Positions 9,454 through 18,513 of a stretch of DNA of 64,000 bases are shown here, in pieces (positions within the stretch are counted from its first letter, which is position 1; every line of letters starts with the position of its first letter). Below the pieces are notes generated by a model that was not told the DNA's origin, ran no database searches, and saw only the letters and a list, made by a program, of their open reading frames with translations. Origin of the DNA: Butyricimonas sp. Marseille-P3923 (GTDB taxonomy: Bacteria > Bacteroidota > Bacteroidia > Bacteroidales > Marinifilaceae). The stretch is taken from positions 496,001-560,000 of the forward strand of contig NZ_FXXL01000006.1 of the NCBI RefSeq assembly GCF_900184685.1, written 5' to 3'. The translations under genes were made by a program, and so were the position numbers.

Positions 9454-9536
9454 AAAAAGAGTATTCTTCAGCCATAAACGTACAATTTAAATAATAAGCA
9501 AAATTAAAATGATACGATAATGAAGAATCTCTTTTT
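9454..9536. repeat. Inverted repeat between thioredoxin-like genes
   Basis: AAAAAGAGTATTCTTCA (9454-9470) is the reverse complement of TGAAGAATCTCTTTTT (9521-9536) apart from one unpaired base, with about 50 nt between. The right arm ends in a T-rich tract, so the RNA could form a weak termination or stabilising stem between the first and second thioredoxin-like genes. The rest of the 193-bp gap is AT-rich with no gene seen. Confidence 0.4.
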
Positions 9537-9611
9537 AAATCTGTTTTTATGATTTCTTTTTACCTCAAAGGGATATTTCCACAACTTCTTCCGTTTAATT
9601 CAAATTGATTT

Positions 9612-10688
9612 ATGAAAAAATTCATCGTTATTATAATATTGTTACTCCTCTGTCTTACTATTTTCGGGCAAGGAGTGAATTTTGAACAACTCTCGTTTGA
9701 TAAAGCTCTAACTAAAGCTAAAACAGAAAACAAACTTGTATTCATGGATTGCTATACGTCCTGGTGTATACCTTGCAAATTAATGACCGAGAAAATTTTT
9801 CCTCAAAAAAAAGCAGGAGACTTTTTCAACTCAAAATTTGTTTGCGTAAAGTTTGACATGGAAAAAGGGGAAGGTATTGAATTGAAAAAAAGATTCAATG
9901 TCAAATCTTTCCCCACTTTTTTCATTATTCGCCCTGATGGAACAATGCAACACACAGTCGTTGGCAGAAGCGGAATTGATCATTTCATATCTCAAATTGA
10001 AAAAGGTTTAAATGAAAAAACCTCTCTTGATTACTTGAATAAGCTATACGAAAAAGGAAAAATGAACAAGAAACAACTTATAGCCTATCAAATAGCTTTA
10101 CTTGACGCCTATGATAAAGCTAAAAGTGCCGAGATAAACGAAAAATTAAAAACGACTTTGAAAAATAAAGACAAACTAAAAAAAGAATATTGGCCGCTCA
10201 TCGAGAATGAAAGCTATGGCTCAGATAACTTCAAATTAGTCATAAATCATATCGCAACCTTGAAAAAAAGGGTCGGTGAAGAAAAAGTTTATTCATATCT
10301 ATACAATACCTACAATAAAGCAATTGACAACACAATGCGGCATAATGCCAAAGAATCCATCATTTTACTAAATCAAATAAACCAAGAATTAGTTTACCTC
10401 GATTTTAAAAAGAAAAATCAATTAATGGAAAAACTTATTCTAACGAAGGCACTTCTAAATGAAGATGTAGAAAAAGTCATTTCAATAGCTTCACAAGTCA
10501 CCTCTACCAACGATGTATGGACTATCGTTTCAGCCATGAAAAGACTTAAAACTAAAGCAACAAAAGAACAATTAATCCGAATGGCTATGCTAGAAAACAA
10601 ATTCATTACAAATGATATTTTTAAAGAAGAAGAAAAAGCGTATTTAAAAACTATTTTCGAAGCATTCAGAGTTGCTGCTTACAAGTGA
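9612..10688 (+). CDS. Secreted thioredoxin-like protein, unit 2 (CIPC active site)
   Basis: 358-residue paralogue of the preceding gene, collinear over the full length. Signal peptide MKKFIVIIILLLLCLTIFG is followed directly by QGVNFEQLSFD. The active site is WCIPC (Cys52, Cys55), in which the usual Gly is replaced by Ile; dipeptide changes in CxxC are known to alter redox potential. cis-Pro segment is SFPTFFII. The long C-terminal helical region matches unit 1 (for example KTSLDYLNKLYEKGKMNKKQL). The protein ends FRVAAYK, the point at which the next gene's first unit reads on into a second thioredoxin domain. The gene is strongly AT-rich and Lys-rich. Confidence 0.85.
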   Translation: MKKFIVIIILLLLCLTIFGQGVNFEQLSFDKALTKAKTENKLVFMDCYTSWCIPCKLMTEKIFPQKKAGDFFNSKFVCVKFDMEKGEGIELKKRFNVKSFPTFFIIRPDGTMQHTVVGRSGIDHFISQIEKGLNEKTSLDYLNKLYEKGKMNKKQLIAYQIALLDAYDKAKSAEINEKLKTTLKNKDKLKKEYWPLIENESYGSDNFKLVINHIATLKKRVGEEKVYSYLYNTYNKAIDNTMRHNAKESIILLNQINQELVYLDFKKKNQLMEKLILTKALLNEDVEKVISIASQVTSTNDVWTIVSAMKRLKTKATKEQLIRMAMLENKFITNDIFKEEEKAYLKTIFEAFRVAAYK

Positions 10689-10865
10689 ATATGCTTGTTT
10701 AGATAATAGAAAAAATTCATGGAAGTACAAAAAAACTAAATAACATCAATCATACCTGCCATTTTTTTCTTGTTAAAGATAAGTTAATACTGTCCAAAAC
10801 AATAACAGCATTTAGCATTCTTTCCTACCTTGCAAATTCATTTACCAATAATTTAAATTGATTTT

Positions 10866-12890
10866 ATGAAAAGCCTTATCTCGATTATTACCTTATTGAT
10901 ATTCAGCTTTACTGTTTTCGGACAGGGGGTGAACTTCGAGCATCTTACATTCGACGAAGCCTTGGCGAAAGCTAAAGCGGAGAATAAGCTCATCTTCATG
11001 GATTGCTACATCATCGGATGCGGACCTTGTAAATACATGAGCGAAAAAGTTTTCACACAAGAAAAAGCCGGCGTATATTTTAACCCGAAATTTATATGTG
11101 TGAAATTTGACATGGGAAAAGGCGAAGGACCAACATTGGCAAAAAGATTCGAAGTCAAAGCCTACCCGACTTTCCTCATCATTCACCCAGACGGAAACAT
11201 TCAACACAAGATTGTCGGAGGCGGGGAGTTGGAAGATTTTATTCCCCGTGTCGAAAAGGGGCTACACGAAAAAACTTCTTTGAGTTACTTAACGAAGTTA
11301 CACGAAAAAAAGAAAATGAACAAAAAACAATTGATAGATTACCAAATTGCCCTACTTACTGCCGACGAAAAAGAGAAAAGTGCAAACGTAGCTGAAGAAT
11401 TGGCGACTGTTTTAAAAGACAAGGACAAATTGCAAAAAAAATATTGGACAATTATCGAAAATGACGGCTATGGTTCCTCTAACTTCAAATTTGTCGTAGC
11501 TAACGTTGACCGTTTCAAAAAAAATGTAGGTAAAGATAAAGTAGACGCATACCTATATAATAATTATAACAAAGCCATTGATAATTGTACACGTTGGGGA
11601 GCAAAAGAACCCCAAGTTCAATTGACCAAAATCCGTCAAGAATTACTAAACCTCGGGCTAGAAAAGCAAGATAGATTAATAAATAAAGTAGATTTAATCG
11701 AAGCAACTTTGAACAAAGACGTGGAAAAAGTCATTTCGGTGATTTCCCGAAAAAAAACAAACGCTGACATTTTTTCTGTCATGTCAGCCCTCTATGCAAT
11801 CAAATCCAAAGCGACAAAAGAACAATTGGAACGTATAGCTATTTTAGGAAATAAATTCATAGAAAATGCCGCTCCCGGAAGAGAAAAAGCAGATTTGGAA
11901 ACAATTTTCGAGGATTTCAGAATTGCCGCTCACACAGGAATATACTTCCAAGAATTGACTTATGAGCAAGCCTTGGCGAAAGCGAAACAACAACGGAAGA
12001 GGCTCTTTATCGACTGCTACACCAGCTGGTGCGGTCCCTGCCAATACATGGCAAACAAGGTATTCACACAAAAGAACGTGGGTGATTTCTTCAACAAGAA
12101 TTTCATTTGCGTGAAATATGACATGGAAAAAGGTGAAGGTCCGGAATTAGGCAAGAAATTCGGTGTCAGAGCCTACCCGACTTTTGTCATCGTGAACCCG
12201 GACGGAAGTATCCGCCACAAACTTGTAGGCGGCGGTGAAGGTGAAGAATTTATCAAGCGGGTAGAAGAATCTTTCGATGACGAAAAAGCTCTCGGAACTT
12301 CCATCACCAAATACAATGAAGGAAACCGGGACAAAGCATTTCTGGCTTCTTACGCCCAAACATTACTCGACCTGTATGATCCGGCAGCGAAAGACGTGGC
12401 AAATGAATTGTTTGTAACCTTGAGTGACGAAGAGAAAGTATCTCCCGACTATTGGTTTATCTTTGACAGAAAAGAACTTAGCCCCAAAGGTTCCGACGCG
12501 GAGAAATTCCTGTTGGCCAACCGGGCAAAATTCAACGCTACAATAGGAAAAGAAGTTGTTGATACAAGACTGAGCAAAGATTTACAACAAGAACTCATGG
12601 AAATCCTTGCCACGAAAGGACAGGCAATCAAAGCAACCCGATTTGACGAGATCACGAAAGAAGTGAAAAGTTTGAAACTAAGCAACGAGAAATCATTGCT
12701 CGGGCTTGTGGCTATCGGTAGAGCGGTAAAGGATGGCAATGTCGATCGTTTTCTGGCTACTTGCGAGAAAGAGATGCCAAAAGTAAAAGCAGACAAACGG
12801 TTATTAAATTACTATTTGTCGCAACTTACCACCCGAGGCACTGACGCACAAAAAGCCCGCTGGAAAAAAATCGCGGATAAATATCTATAA
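10866..12890 (+). CDS. Two-unit thioredoxin-like fusion protein
   Basis: 674-residue secreted protein consisting of two head-to-tail copies of the unit encoded by the two genes upstream. Unit A (about 1-357) begins with signal peptide MKSLISIITLLIFSFTVFG and has GCGPC (Cys52, Cys55): the Trp normally preceding the first Cys is Gly. Unit B (about 358-674) has an intact WCGPC (Cys389, Cys392) and VRAYPTFVIV. The junction FRIAAHTGIYFQELTYEQ matches the C-terminus of unit 2 (FRVAAYK, stop) joined to the start of a mature unit (VNFEQLTFDEA), so fusion by loss of a stop codon and linker is the simplest reading. Base composition of unit B is nearer to the genome average than the AT-rich units before it. 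Confidence 0.87.
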   Translation: MKSLISIITLLIFSFTVFGQGVNFEHLTFDEALAKAKAENKLIFMDCYIIGCGPCKYMSEKVFTQEKAGVYFNPKFICVKFDMGKGEGPTLAKRFEVKAYPTFLIIHPDGNIQHKIVGGGELEDFIPRVEKGLHEKTSLSYLTKLHEKKKMNKKQLIDYQIALLTADEKEKSANVAEELATVLKDKDKLQKKYWTIIENDGYGSSNFKFVVANVDRFKKNVGKDKVDAYLYNNYNKAIDNCTRWGAKEPQVQLTKIRQELLNLGLEKQDRLINKVDLIEATLNKDVEKVISVISRKKTNADIFSVMSALYAIKSKATKEQLERIAILGNKFIENAAPGREKADLETIFEDFRIAAHTGIYFQELTYEQALAKAKQQRKRLFIDCYTSWCGPCQYMANKVFTQKNVGDFFNKNFICVKYDMEKGEGPELGKKFGVRAYPTFVIVNPDGSIRHKLVGGGEGEEFIKRVEESFDDEKALGTSITKYNEGNRDKAFLASYAQTLLDLYDPAAKDVANELFVTLSDEEKVSPDYWFIFDRKELSPKGSDAEKFLLANRAKFNATIGKEVVDTRLSKDLQQELMEILATKGQAIKATRFDEITKEVKSLKLSNEKSLLGLVAIGRAVKDGNVDRFLATCEKEMPKVKADKRLLNYYLSQLTTRGTDAQKARWKKIADKYL

Positions 12891-12891
12891 G

Positions 12892-13037
12892 AGTTCATAA
12901 GGTTTATAAGGTTCATAAAGTTTATAAAGTAATGGATGTCTTTCGGGCAAAACTTAACGGCAGTTCATACTGCCGCGGACAAAGCACCCGCAGGGACCAT
13001 AAACCTTATGAACCTTACAAACTTTATGAACTTTATA
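12892..13037. repeat. Inverted arrays of a 9-bp repeat, AARGTTYAT
   Basis: The left arm (12892-12930) is built from tandem copies of AARGTTYAT. The right arm (12999-13037) holds the same array in reverse complement, in nearly the same order, so the arms can pair over most of their 39 bp. Between them lies a perfect small hairpin, CGGCAG-TTCATA-CTGCCG (12958-12975). The element fills the gap between the thioredoxin fusion gene and topA. No coding frame was seen in it. Confidence 0.7.
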
Positions 13038-13092
13038 CCTCCTCTTTTTCATTTATAATTGTCAACCGTTTTTCATTTTCAATTGTTTTACG

Positions 13093-13100
13093 TAAGTTTG
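13093..13100 (+). promoter_or_regulatory. Putative promoter (-7 TAAGTTTG) for topA
   Basis: TAAGTTTG fits the Bacteroidales primary-sigma -7 element TAnnTTTG and is followed by GCACC. A good -33 TTTG at 19-21 bp upstream is lacking; that stretch is T-rich instead. It would give a leader of about 75 nt before the topA ATG. Confidence 0.5.
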
Positions 13101-13180
13101 CACCCTAATTTTAGGACGAACTGCTTGAAAAAGCGATAACTCTGCTTCCGAGGGAAGCGAAAAGTAAAAGAGAATCGTGT

Positions 13181-15565
13181 ATGATTGAAAATTTAGTAAT
13201 TGTCGAGTCTCCGGCGAAAGCCAAGACGATTGAACGTTTTTTAGGAAAAGATTATGTTGTAAAGTCCAGCTTCGGACATATCCGGGATCTTGAAAAAAAA
13301 GATTTAGGGATAGATATAGAACATAATTTCCAACCCCAATACGAAATATCTCCCGATAAAAAAGCGATTGTAAAAGAGTTGAAGCAACTCGCGAAAGAGG
13401 CCAAGACCGTATGGCTGGCTTCCGATGAGGACCGCGAGGGAGAAGCCATCGCTTGGCACCTGTTTGAAGTGCTCGGCTTAAAAAAGGAAAACACGAAACG
13501 GATCGTTTTTCACGAGATCACGAAAGATGCCATACTGCATGCCATCAATAACCCGCGGGATATTGACGGTAACTTGGTAAACGCCCAACAAGCCCGTCGG
13601 GTACTCGACCGACTGGTGGGATTTGAAGTTTCTCCGGTTCTCTGGAAAAAGGTAAAACCATCGCTTTCTGCCGGACGGGTTCAGTCCGTGGCGGTAAAAC
13701 TCATCGTGGAGAGAGAGCGGGAAATCAATCATTTCGAGGAACAAAAGTACTATAAAGTAATCGGTACATTCGAAACGAAAGATGCTAACGGGAATATCAC
13801 ACCCCTGAAAGCGGAATTATCCGAGCGTTTCTCCACGCAGGAAGAAACACTCAAGTTCTTGGAAGCCTGTAAAGAAGCATCCTTCTCGGTCAGCGATGTG
13901 GTAACAAGACCGACCAGTCGTAAACCGGCTCCGCCTTTCACGACTTCCACGTTACAACAGGAAGCCTCCCGGAAACTCGGTTTCTCCGTTTCCCAAACCA
14001 TGTCCGTGGCACAAAAGCTTTACGAGCAGGGATCGATCACTTACATGAGAACGGACTCCGTGAACCTGTCCCAACTGGCTATCGGTGCAGCCAAAGCAGT
14101 GATCACGAATGCCCTTGGAGAAAAATATTCCAAGCCACGGAATTACGCAACCAAAACCAAAGGGGCACAGGAAGCCCACGAGGCTATCCGCCCGACTTAC
14201 ATGGACAAAGAATCCATTAGCGGGGATCGTAACGAGCAGCAACTTTACGCCTTGATCCGTAAACGGACACTGGCATCCCAAATGGCAGACGCGGAACTGG
14301 AAAAAACTACCGTAACCATTGCCATTTCAGGACAAAAATATAAATTCGAGGCAGAGGGAGAAGTCATCATCTTCGACGGTTTCTTGAAAGTTTACATGGA
14401 ATCGTTCGATGACGAGAAAGAAGATGACGAGGCAGCATTACTACCCGCCATTCGCAAGGGCGACCAACTGGAACGCTCGCTTGTGCAGGCACAGGAACAA
14501 TACACACTGCACCCGCCCCGTTACACGGAAGCAAGCCTCGTGAAAAAAATGGAGGCCTTGGGTATCGGGCGTCCCTCTACCTACGCGCCGACAATTACCA
14601 CGATTCAAAACAGAGGCTATATTCTCCGGGAAAGCCGGGACGGGGTTGACCGGGAACTGGACCAAATCGATTTAAAAGGACAAAATATCAAAATAAACAA
14701 GATCAAGAAGACTTTCGGGGCAGAAAAGAAGAAACTTTTCCCCTCGGATATCGGGATGGTCGTTACTGATTTCCTGTCCCAGTATTTTACCAACATCATG
14801 GATTACAATTTCACTGCCAAAGCAGAAACCGCACTCGATCATATCGCTGAAGGAGAAATCGAATGGCAATCCATGATCGGCTCTTTCTACCGTCCTTTCC
14901 ACGCAAACGTGGAGAAAACGCTGAAAGAGTCGGAGCGTAACAGAGGAGAACGCGTACTGGGAACGGAACCTCAAACAGGTGAAACGGTGAGCGTTCGTAT
15001 CGGGCGTTTCGGACCTATGGCTCAAATCGGCGAGGGTGAAAATGTACGGTATGCCGGGCTACTAAAAGGGCAATTAATGGAAACCATCACGCTGGAAGAA
15101 GCTCTTGATTTGTTTAAATTTCCTCGCCAGTTAGGCGAATATGAAGACAAACCCGTCAGCGTGGGAATCGGTCGTTTCGGACCGTACATCAAACATAATC
15201 AGCTCTTCGTTTCTTTGAAAAAAGGAGTTGACGAGCCGGGTACAATCACGCTGGAAACCGCTATCGAGCGTATCGAGGAAAAGCGGGAAATCGAGAGAAA
15301 CCGGAAGATCAAAGAATTTGATAATGGTGTTCAAATCCTTAACGGACGTTTCGGACCTTATATTACTTTCAATAAAGAGAACTATAAAATCCCGAAAGGA
15401 CAAGAGGCCGATAAATTGACGTTCGAGGAAACCATGGCTATCATAGCGAAAGGTAACGACACCAAAAAGAAAACGACGAAAAAAACAACAAAGAAGACAG
15501 CAGAAAAAACAACAGAAAAAACGAAAAAAACAACCACAAAAAAGAAGAGTAAAAAGAGTGAGTAA
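13181..15565 (+). CDS. topA: DNA topoisomerase I
   Basis: 794-residue type IA topoisomerase that relaxes negative supercoils. The Toprim domain is at the N-terminus, with Glu9 (VESPAKAKT) and the acidic SDEDREGE block at 81-88 for magnesium. The catalytic tyrosine is Tyr288 in GSITYMRTDSV. The C-terminal part has no zinc-finger cysteines; it carries three TOPRIM C-terminal repeats marked by GRFGP (IGRFGPMAQIG, IGRFGPYIKHN, LNGRFGPYITFN), then a Lys/Thr-rich tail of about 35 residues for DNA binding. This layout is normal for Bacteroidetes TopA. ATG start follows a good candidate promoter at 13093. Confidence 0.98.
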   Translation: MIENLVIVESPAKAKTIERFLGKDYVVKSSFGHIRDLEKKDLGIDIEHNFQPQYEISPDKKAIVKELKQLAKEAKTVWLASDEDREGEAIAWHLFEVLGLKKENTKRIVFHEITKDAILHAINNPRDIDGNLVNAQQARRVLDRLVGFEVSPVLWKKVKPSLSAGRVQSVAVKLIVEREREINHFEEQKYYKVIGTFETKDANGNITPLKAELSERFSTQEETLKFLEACKEASFSVSDVVTRPTSRKPAPPFTTSTLQQEASRKLGFSVSQTMSVAQKLYEQGSITYMRTDSVNLSQLAIGAAKAVITNALGEKYSKPRNYATKTKGAQEAHEAIRPTYMDKESISGDRNEQQLYALIRKRTLASQMADAELEKTTVTIAISGQKYKFEAEGEVIIFDGFLKVYMESFDDEKEDDEAALLPAIRKGDQLERSLVQAQEQYTLHPPRYTEASLVKKMEALGIGRPSTYAPTITTIQNRGYILRESRDGVDRELDQIDLKGQNIKINKIKKTFGAEKKKLFPSDIGMVVTDFLSQYFTNIMDYNFTAKAETALDHIAEGEIEWQSMIGSFYRPFHANVEKTLKESERNRGERVLGTEPQTGETVSVRIGRFGPMAQIGEGENVRYAGLLKGQLMETITLEEALDLFKFPRQLGEYEDKPVSVGIGRFGPYIKHNQLFVSLKKGVDEPGTITLETAIERIEEKREIERNRKIKEFDNGVQILNGRFGPYITFNKENYKIPKGQEADKLTFEETMAIIAKGNDTKKKTTKKTTKKTAEKTTEKTKKTTTKKKSKKSE

Positions 15566-15676
15566 GTGAATATATAGAAGGGAATAAAATTTATTTGCAT
15601 AAAACCAATCCATTTTATATATTCGTACCCTCGAAAATAGATTATTTCGTGTGGAAAACATAAAATTTTAATATAA

Positions 15677-17818
15677 ATGGCAACATTACAAAAAATTAGA
15701 AATCGCGGCGGACTACTTGTTAGTATCGTGATTGGTTTGGCCCTTGTGGCTTTCATTGTTGGAGATGCGCTTAGTTCTGGAGCCAGCCTTCTTAACCGCT
15801 CTAAAAATCAAGTCGGAGAGATCGCCGGAGAAGCTATCAGCATTCAGGATTATCAGCAAAAGGTAGCGGAGAACGAGGAAACGATCAAATCAATGAACAA
15901 TTTACCTTCTCTAAACGAAGAGCAACAACGAATGATTCGCGAAAACACGTGGAATCAGATCGTGTCCGAAAACATCATGCAAAAAGAATATGAAAGTCTT
16001 GGGCTAGGTGTCAGCGGAGATGAGTTGTTCGATTTCACTTTAGGGGAAAATATGCATCCCAGTATCAAACAATTGTTCACCGATCCGCAAACCGGTGCTT
16101 TCGATAAAAATCTTGCCAGAGAAAGAATACAAATGATCTTGAACGCTCCCGCCAATAATATGCAAGCTCAAGCAAGCAAACAATATTGGTTGAACATGGA
16201 AGATCAGGTAGAAGCAGCCCGCAAGCAAGAGAAATACAATTCATTGTTAATGAAAGGTATGTTTATCCCGAACGAGATTGCAAAAGAATACGCCGAGAAT
16301 GCTTTAACGACTGTTGACATCAGCTTCATCTCGAAGAGTTATAACACGGTAAGCGATTCAGCCGTAAGCGTGACGAACAACGAAATAAAAGATTATTACA
16401 ATTCACACAAATATCTGTTCGAACAACAGGAAATGCGGCAAATCGTTTACGTGAACTTTGACGTTTCCGCTTCAGCCGAAGATATTCAAGAAACAGAAGA
16501 ATGGGTAAAAGAGTCCATTCCGGAATTTACCAATGCAAGTAACGTGATTGAATTCGCTAATCTTTCATCCGAAAAAAGATTCCAACCCAAATACTACAAA
16601 AAAGGAGAAATCGGGAATGAAGAATTGGATGAATTTCTTTTCACTGAAAAAGGTAACGGCGTGTACGGACCTTACTTGCAAGACAACGCGTACAATATTG
16701 CACGCGTAGCCGACCGTAAAGTAATGCCCGACTCTGTAAAAGCCCGCCATATCTTGATTTCAACCCAAACGATGGAGGCTTCCCGCGCTGAGAAATTAGC
16801 GGACAGTCTGGCTGGATTAATCCGTAAAGGAGGCGACTTCGACGACCTTGCCAGAAAATATTCCGCGGATCAAAATTCAGCTATCAACGGGGGTGACTTG
16901 GGATGGTTTACACAGGAAATGATGATACCTTCATTCAGTGACACTGCATTTATTGCCAAGAAAAATGAAGTTAAAATCACGAAAACTCCTTACGGTTACC
17001 ACGTTCTTCAAGTAATGGACATGACAAAACCGGTAGAGAAAGTATTACTCGGAATCATTGCCAAAGAGATTACCCCGTCACAACAGACGGTCAACAAAAT
17101 CTACAATGATGCCCGTACTTTCGCAAACAATATCAACACGCTTGCCGATTTCGATGCGGCTGTTACTGCCAACAACCAAACCAAGCGTATCGCGAATTTA
17201 GGTAAAAACGACGCTACTATCCCGGGTATCGAAAGTGCCAGAGAGATTATCCGTCAGGCTTACTTAACGGATAAACCGGGATTCATCCTTATGGACAAGG
17301 AGAAATCTCCGATTTTCGAAACAGGGGATAAATTCACGGTTGCCGTGTTAACCAACATTCAAGAAGAAGGTATCGCACCGTTAAACAGTGTAGCCCCCAT
17401 GATTCGTACCGAACTTATCAGAAAGAAAAAAGGTGAAATCATCGCAAAAGAATTGACCGGTGCTATCTCCGGTAGCGAAAGTTTGCTTTCTGTCGCTCAA
17501 AAGGCAAACGCACAAGTTATGGATGCGACGGATGTCAGCTTCAGTTCCTTCCAAATCCCCGGAGCCGGAATCGAACCCAAGTTAATCTCTGAAGTGATGA
17601 CCTTGCAGGAAAATCAAATCTCCAAACCGATTATCGGTAACCAAGGAGTATATGTAGTAGTAGTTAATTCCAAAACCGTTGAAACGGCTACCCCCGAACA
17701 AATCGAGGCTGCAAAGAATTCAGCACTACAAATGAACATGACCAAAATTTATTATCAGACTCTTCCCGCCTTGATTAAGAAAGCAGGAGTTACCGATGCC
17801 AGATATAAATTTTACTAG
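15677..17818 (+). CDS. ppiD: PpiD-type periplasmic peptidyl-prolyl isomerase
   Basis: 713-residue membrane-anchored foldase. One N-terminal membrane helix is at about 12-31 (LLVSIVIGLALVAFIVGDAL), followed by a SurA-N/trigger-factor-like helical domain to about residue 230. A parvulin (PpiC) domain follows at about 353-455: VKARHILIST, GGDFDDLARKYSAD, GGDLGWFTQ, TPYGYHVLQV. A second, degenerate parvulin-like region and helical tail follow. It should assist folding of secreted and outer-membrane proteins on the periplasmic side. It stands alone between topA and the polysaccharide region. A TATATTCG element about 45 bp upstream may be the promoter. A rho-independent terminator lies after the stop. 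Confidence 0.93.
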   Translation: MATLQKIRNRGGLLVSIVIGLALVAFIVGDALSSGASLLNRSKNQVGEIAGEAISIQDYQQKVAENEETIKSMNNLPSLNEEQQRMIRENTWNQIVSENIMQKEYESLGLGVSGDELFDFTLGENMHPSIKQLFTDPQTGAFDKNLARERIQMILNAPANNMQAQASKQYWLNMEDQVEAARKQEKYNSLLMKGMFIPNEIAKEYAENALTTVDISFISKSYNTVSDSAVSVTNNEIKDYYNSHKYLFEQQEMRQIVYVNFDVSASAEDIQETEEWVKESIPEFTNASNVIEFANLSSEKRFQPKYYKKGEIGNEELDEFLFTEKGNGVYGPYLQDNAYNIARVADRKVMPDSVKARHILISTQTMEASRAEKLADSLAGLIRKGGDFDDLARKYSADQNSAINGGDLGWFTQEMMIPSFSDTAFIAKKNEVKITKTPYGYHVLQVMDMTKPVEKVLLGIIAKEITPSQQTVNKIYNDARTFANNINTLADFDAAVTANNQTKRIANLGKNDATIPGIESAREIIRQAYLTDKPGFILMDKEKSPIFETGDKFTVAVLTNIQEEGIAPLNSVAPMIRTELIRKKKGEIIAKELTGAISGSESLLSVAQKANAQVMDATDVSFSSFQIPGAGIEPKLISEVMTLQENQISKPIIGNQGVYVVVVNSKTVETATPEQIEAAKNSALQMNMTKIYYQTLPALIKKAGVTDARYKFY

Positions 17819-17837
17819 TAGCTAAAACCACAAACCT

Positions 17838-17874
17838 AAGAAAACCGTCCGACACACCGGGCGGTTTTCTTTTG
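17838..17874 (+). terminator. Rho-independent terminator after ppiD
   Basis: AAGAAAACCGTCCG (17838-17851) pairs with CGGGCGGTTTTCTT with a short ACACAC loop, and the downstream side ends in TTTTCTTTTG. It separates the foldase gene from the polysaccharide operon, which has its own promoter 14 bp further on. Confidence 0.85.
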
Positions 17875-17887
17875 TCAAAAAAAACGC

Positions 17888-17895
17888 TATTTTTG
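17888..17895 (+). promoter_or_regulatory. Putative promoter (-7 TATTTTTG) of the polysaccharide operon
   Basis: TATTTTTG fits TAnnTTTG. Transcription would begin near 17902, which places the in-frame TTG at 17898 at or before the transcript start and therefore supports ATG 17916 as the first codon of wbpD, after a very short leader. Confidence 0.6.
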
Positions 17896-17915
17896 TTTTG
17901 AAAAACAAACACGAC

Positions 17916-18494
17916 ATGGAAGAATATTTCGCACACGAAACAGCCGTCATTGACGAAGGCGCAATCATAGGAAAAGGAACTAAAATATGGCATTTCTCAC
18001 ATATCATGAGCAATTGCCGCATCGGGGAAAACTGTAATATCGGACAGAATGTAGTAATCTCTCCCGACGTCATTCTGGGAAATCAAGTGAAAGTACAAAA
18101 CAACGTATCGGTCTACACGGGCGTGACCTGCGATGACGACGTATTTTTGGGTCCTTCCTGCGTGTTCACGAATGTAACGAACCCGCGGAGTGCCGTGAAC
18201 CGCAAAAGCCAGTACGCACGGACGCACGTGGGTAAAGGTGCGACAATCGGGGCAAACGCAACCATCGTCTGCGGGCATGACATCGGGGCTTACGCCTTTA
18301 TCGGCGCCGGGGCTGTCGTGACCAAAACCGTCCCCGCTTACGCCTTGCTGGTCGGGAATCCGGCACGCCAACTGGGATGGATGAGCGAATACGGGCATAG
18401 GCTGCATTTCGACAAAGACGGCATCGCCGAATGTCCCGAAAGCAAACAACGGTATCGCTTGCAAAACGGTATTGTAGAAAAGATTACAGAATAA
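17916..18494 (+). CDS. wbpD: WbpD-like UDP-sugar 3-N-acetyltransferase
   Basis: 192-residue left-handed beta-helix (hexapeptide-repeat) acetyltransferase. Family knowledge: WbpD acetylates the 3-amino group of UDP-2-acetamido-3-amino-glucuronic acid using acetyl-CoA. Hexapeptide repeats run through about residues 8-150 (AVIDEGAIIGKGTKIWHF, then IGENCNIGQNV). The blocks GPSCVFTNVTNPRSA and GATIGANATIVCG, and the end VGNPARQLGWMSEYG, closely follow Pseudomonas WbpD as I remember it. ATG 17916 is used instead of TTG 17898 (see promoter at 17888). It is the first gene of an operon with the aminotransferase (19 bp later) and the 2-epimerase, which together make consecutive steps of one pathway. 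Confidence 0.92.
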   Translation: MEEYFAHETAVIDEGAIIGKGTKIWHFSHIMSNCRIGENCNIGQNVVISPDVILGNQVKVQNNVSVYTGVTCDDDVFLGPSCVFTNVTNPRSAVNRKSQYARTHVGKGATIGANATIVCGHDIGAYAFIGAGAVVTKTVPAYALLVGNPARQLGWMSEYGHRLHFDKDGIAECPESKQRYRLQNGIVEKITE

Positions 18495-18513
18495 TAATAT
18501 AAAATATTCCATC

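Noticed and set aside
15131-15661. 176-codon minus-strand frame opposite the 3' end of topA
   Set aside because: It is antisense to the Lys-rich topA tail and gives a Phe-rich low-complexity peptide; a shadow frame.
17898-17915. TTG start for wbpD
   Set aside because: It coincides with the predicted transcription start; ATG 17916 gives the usual N-terminus.
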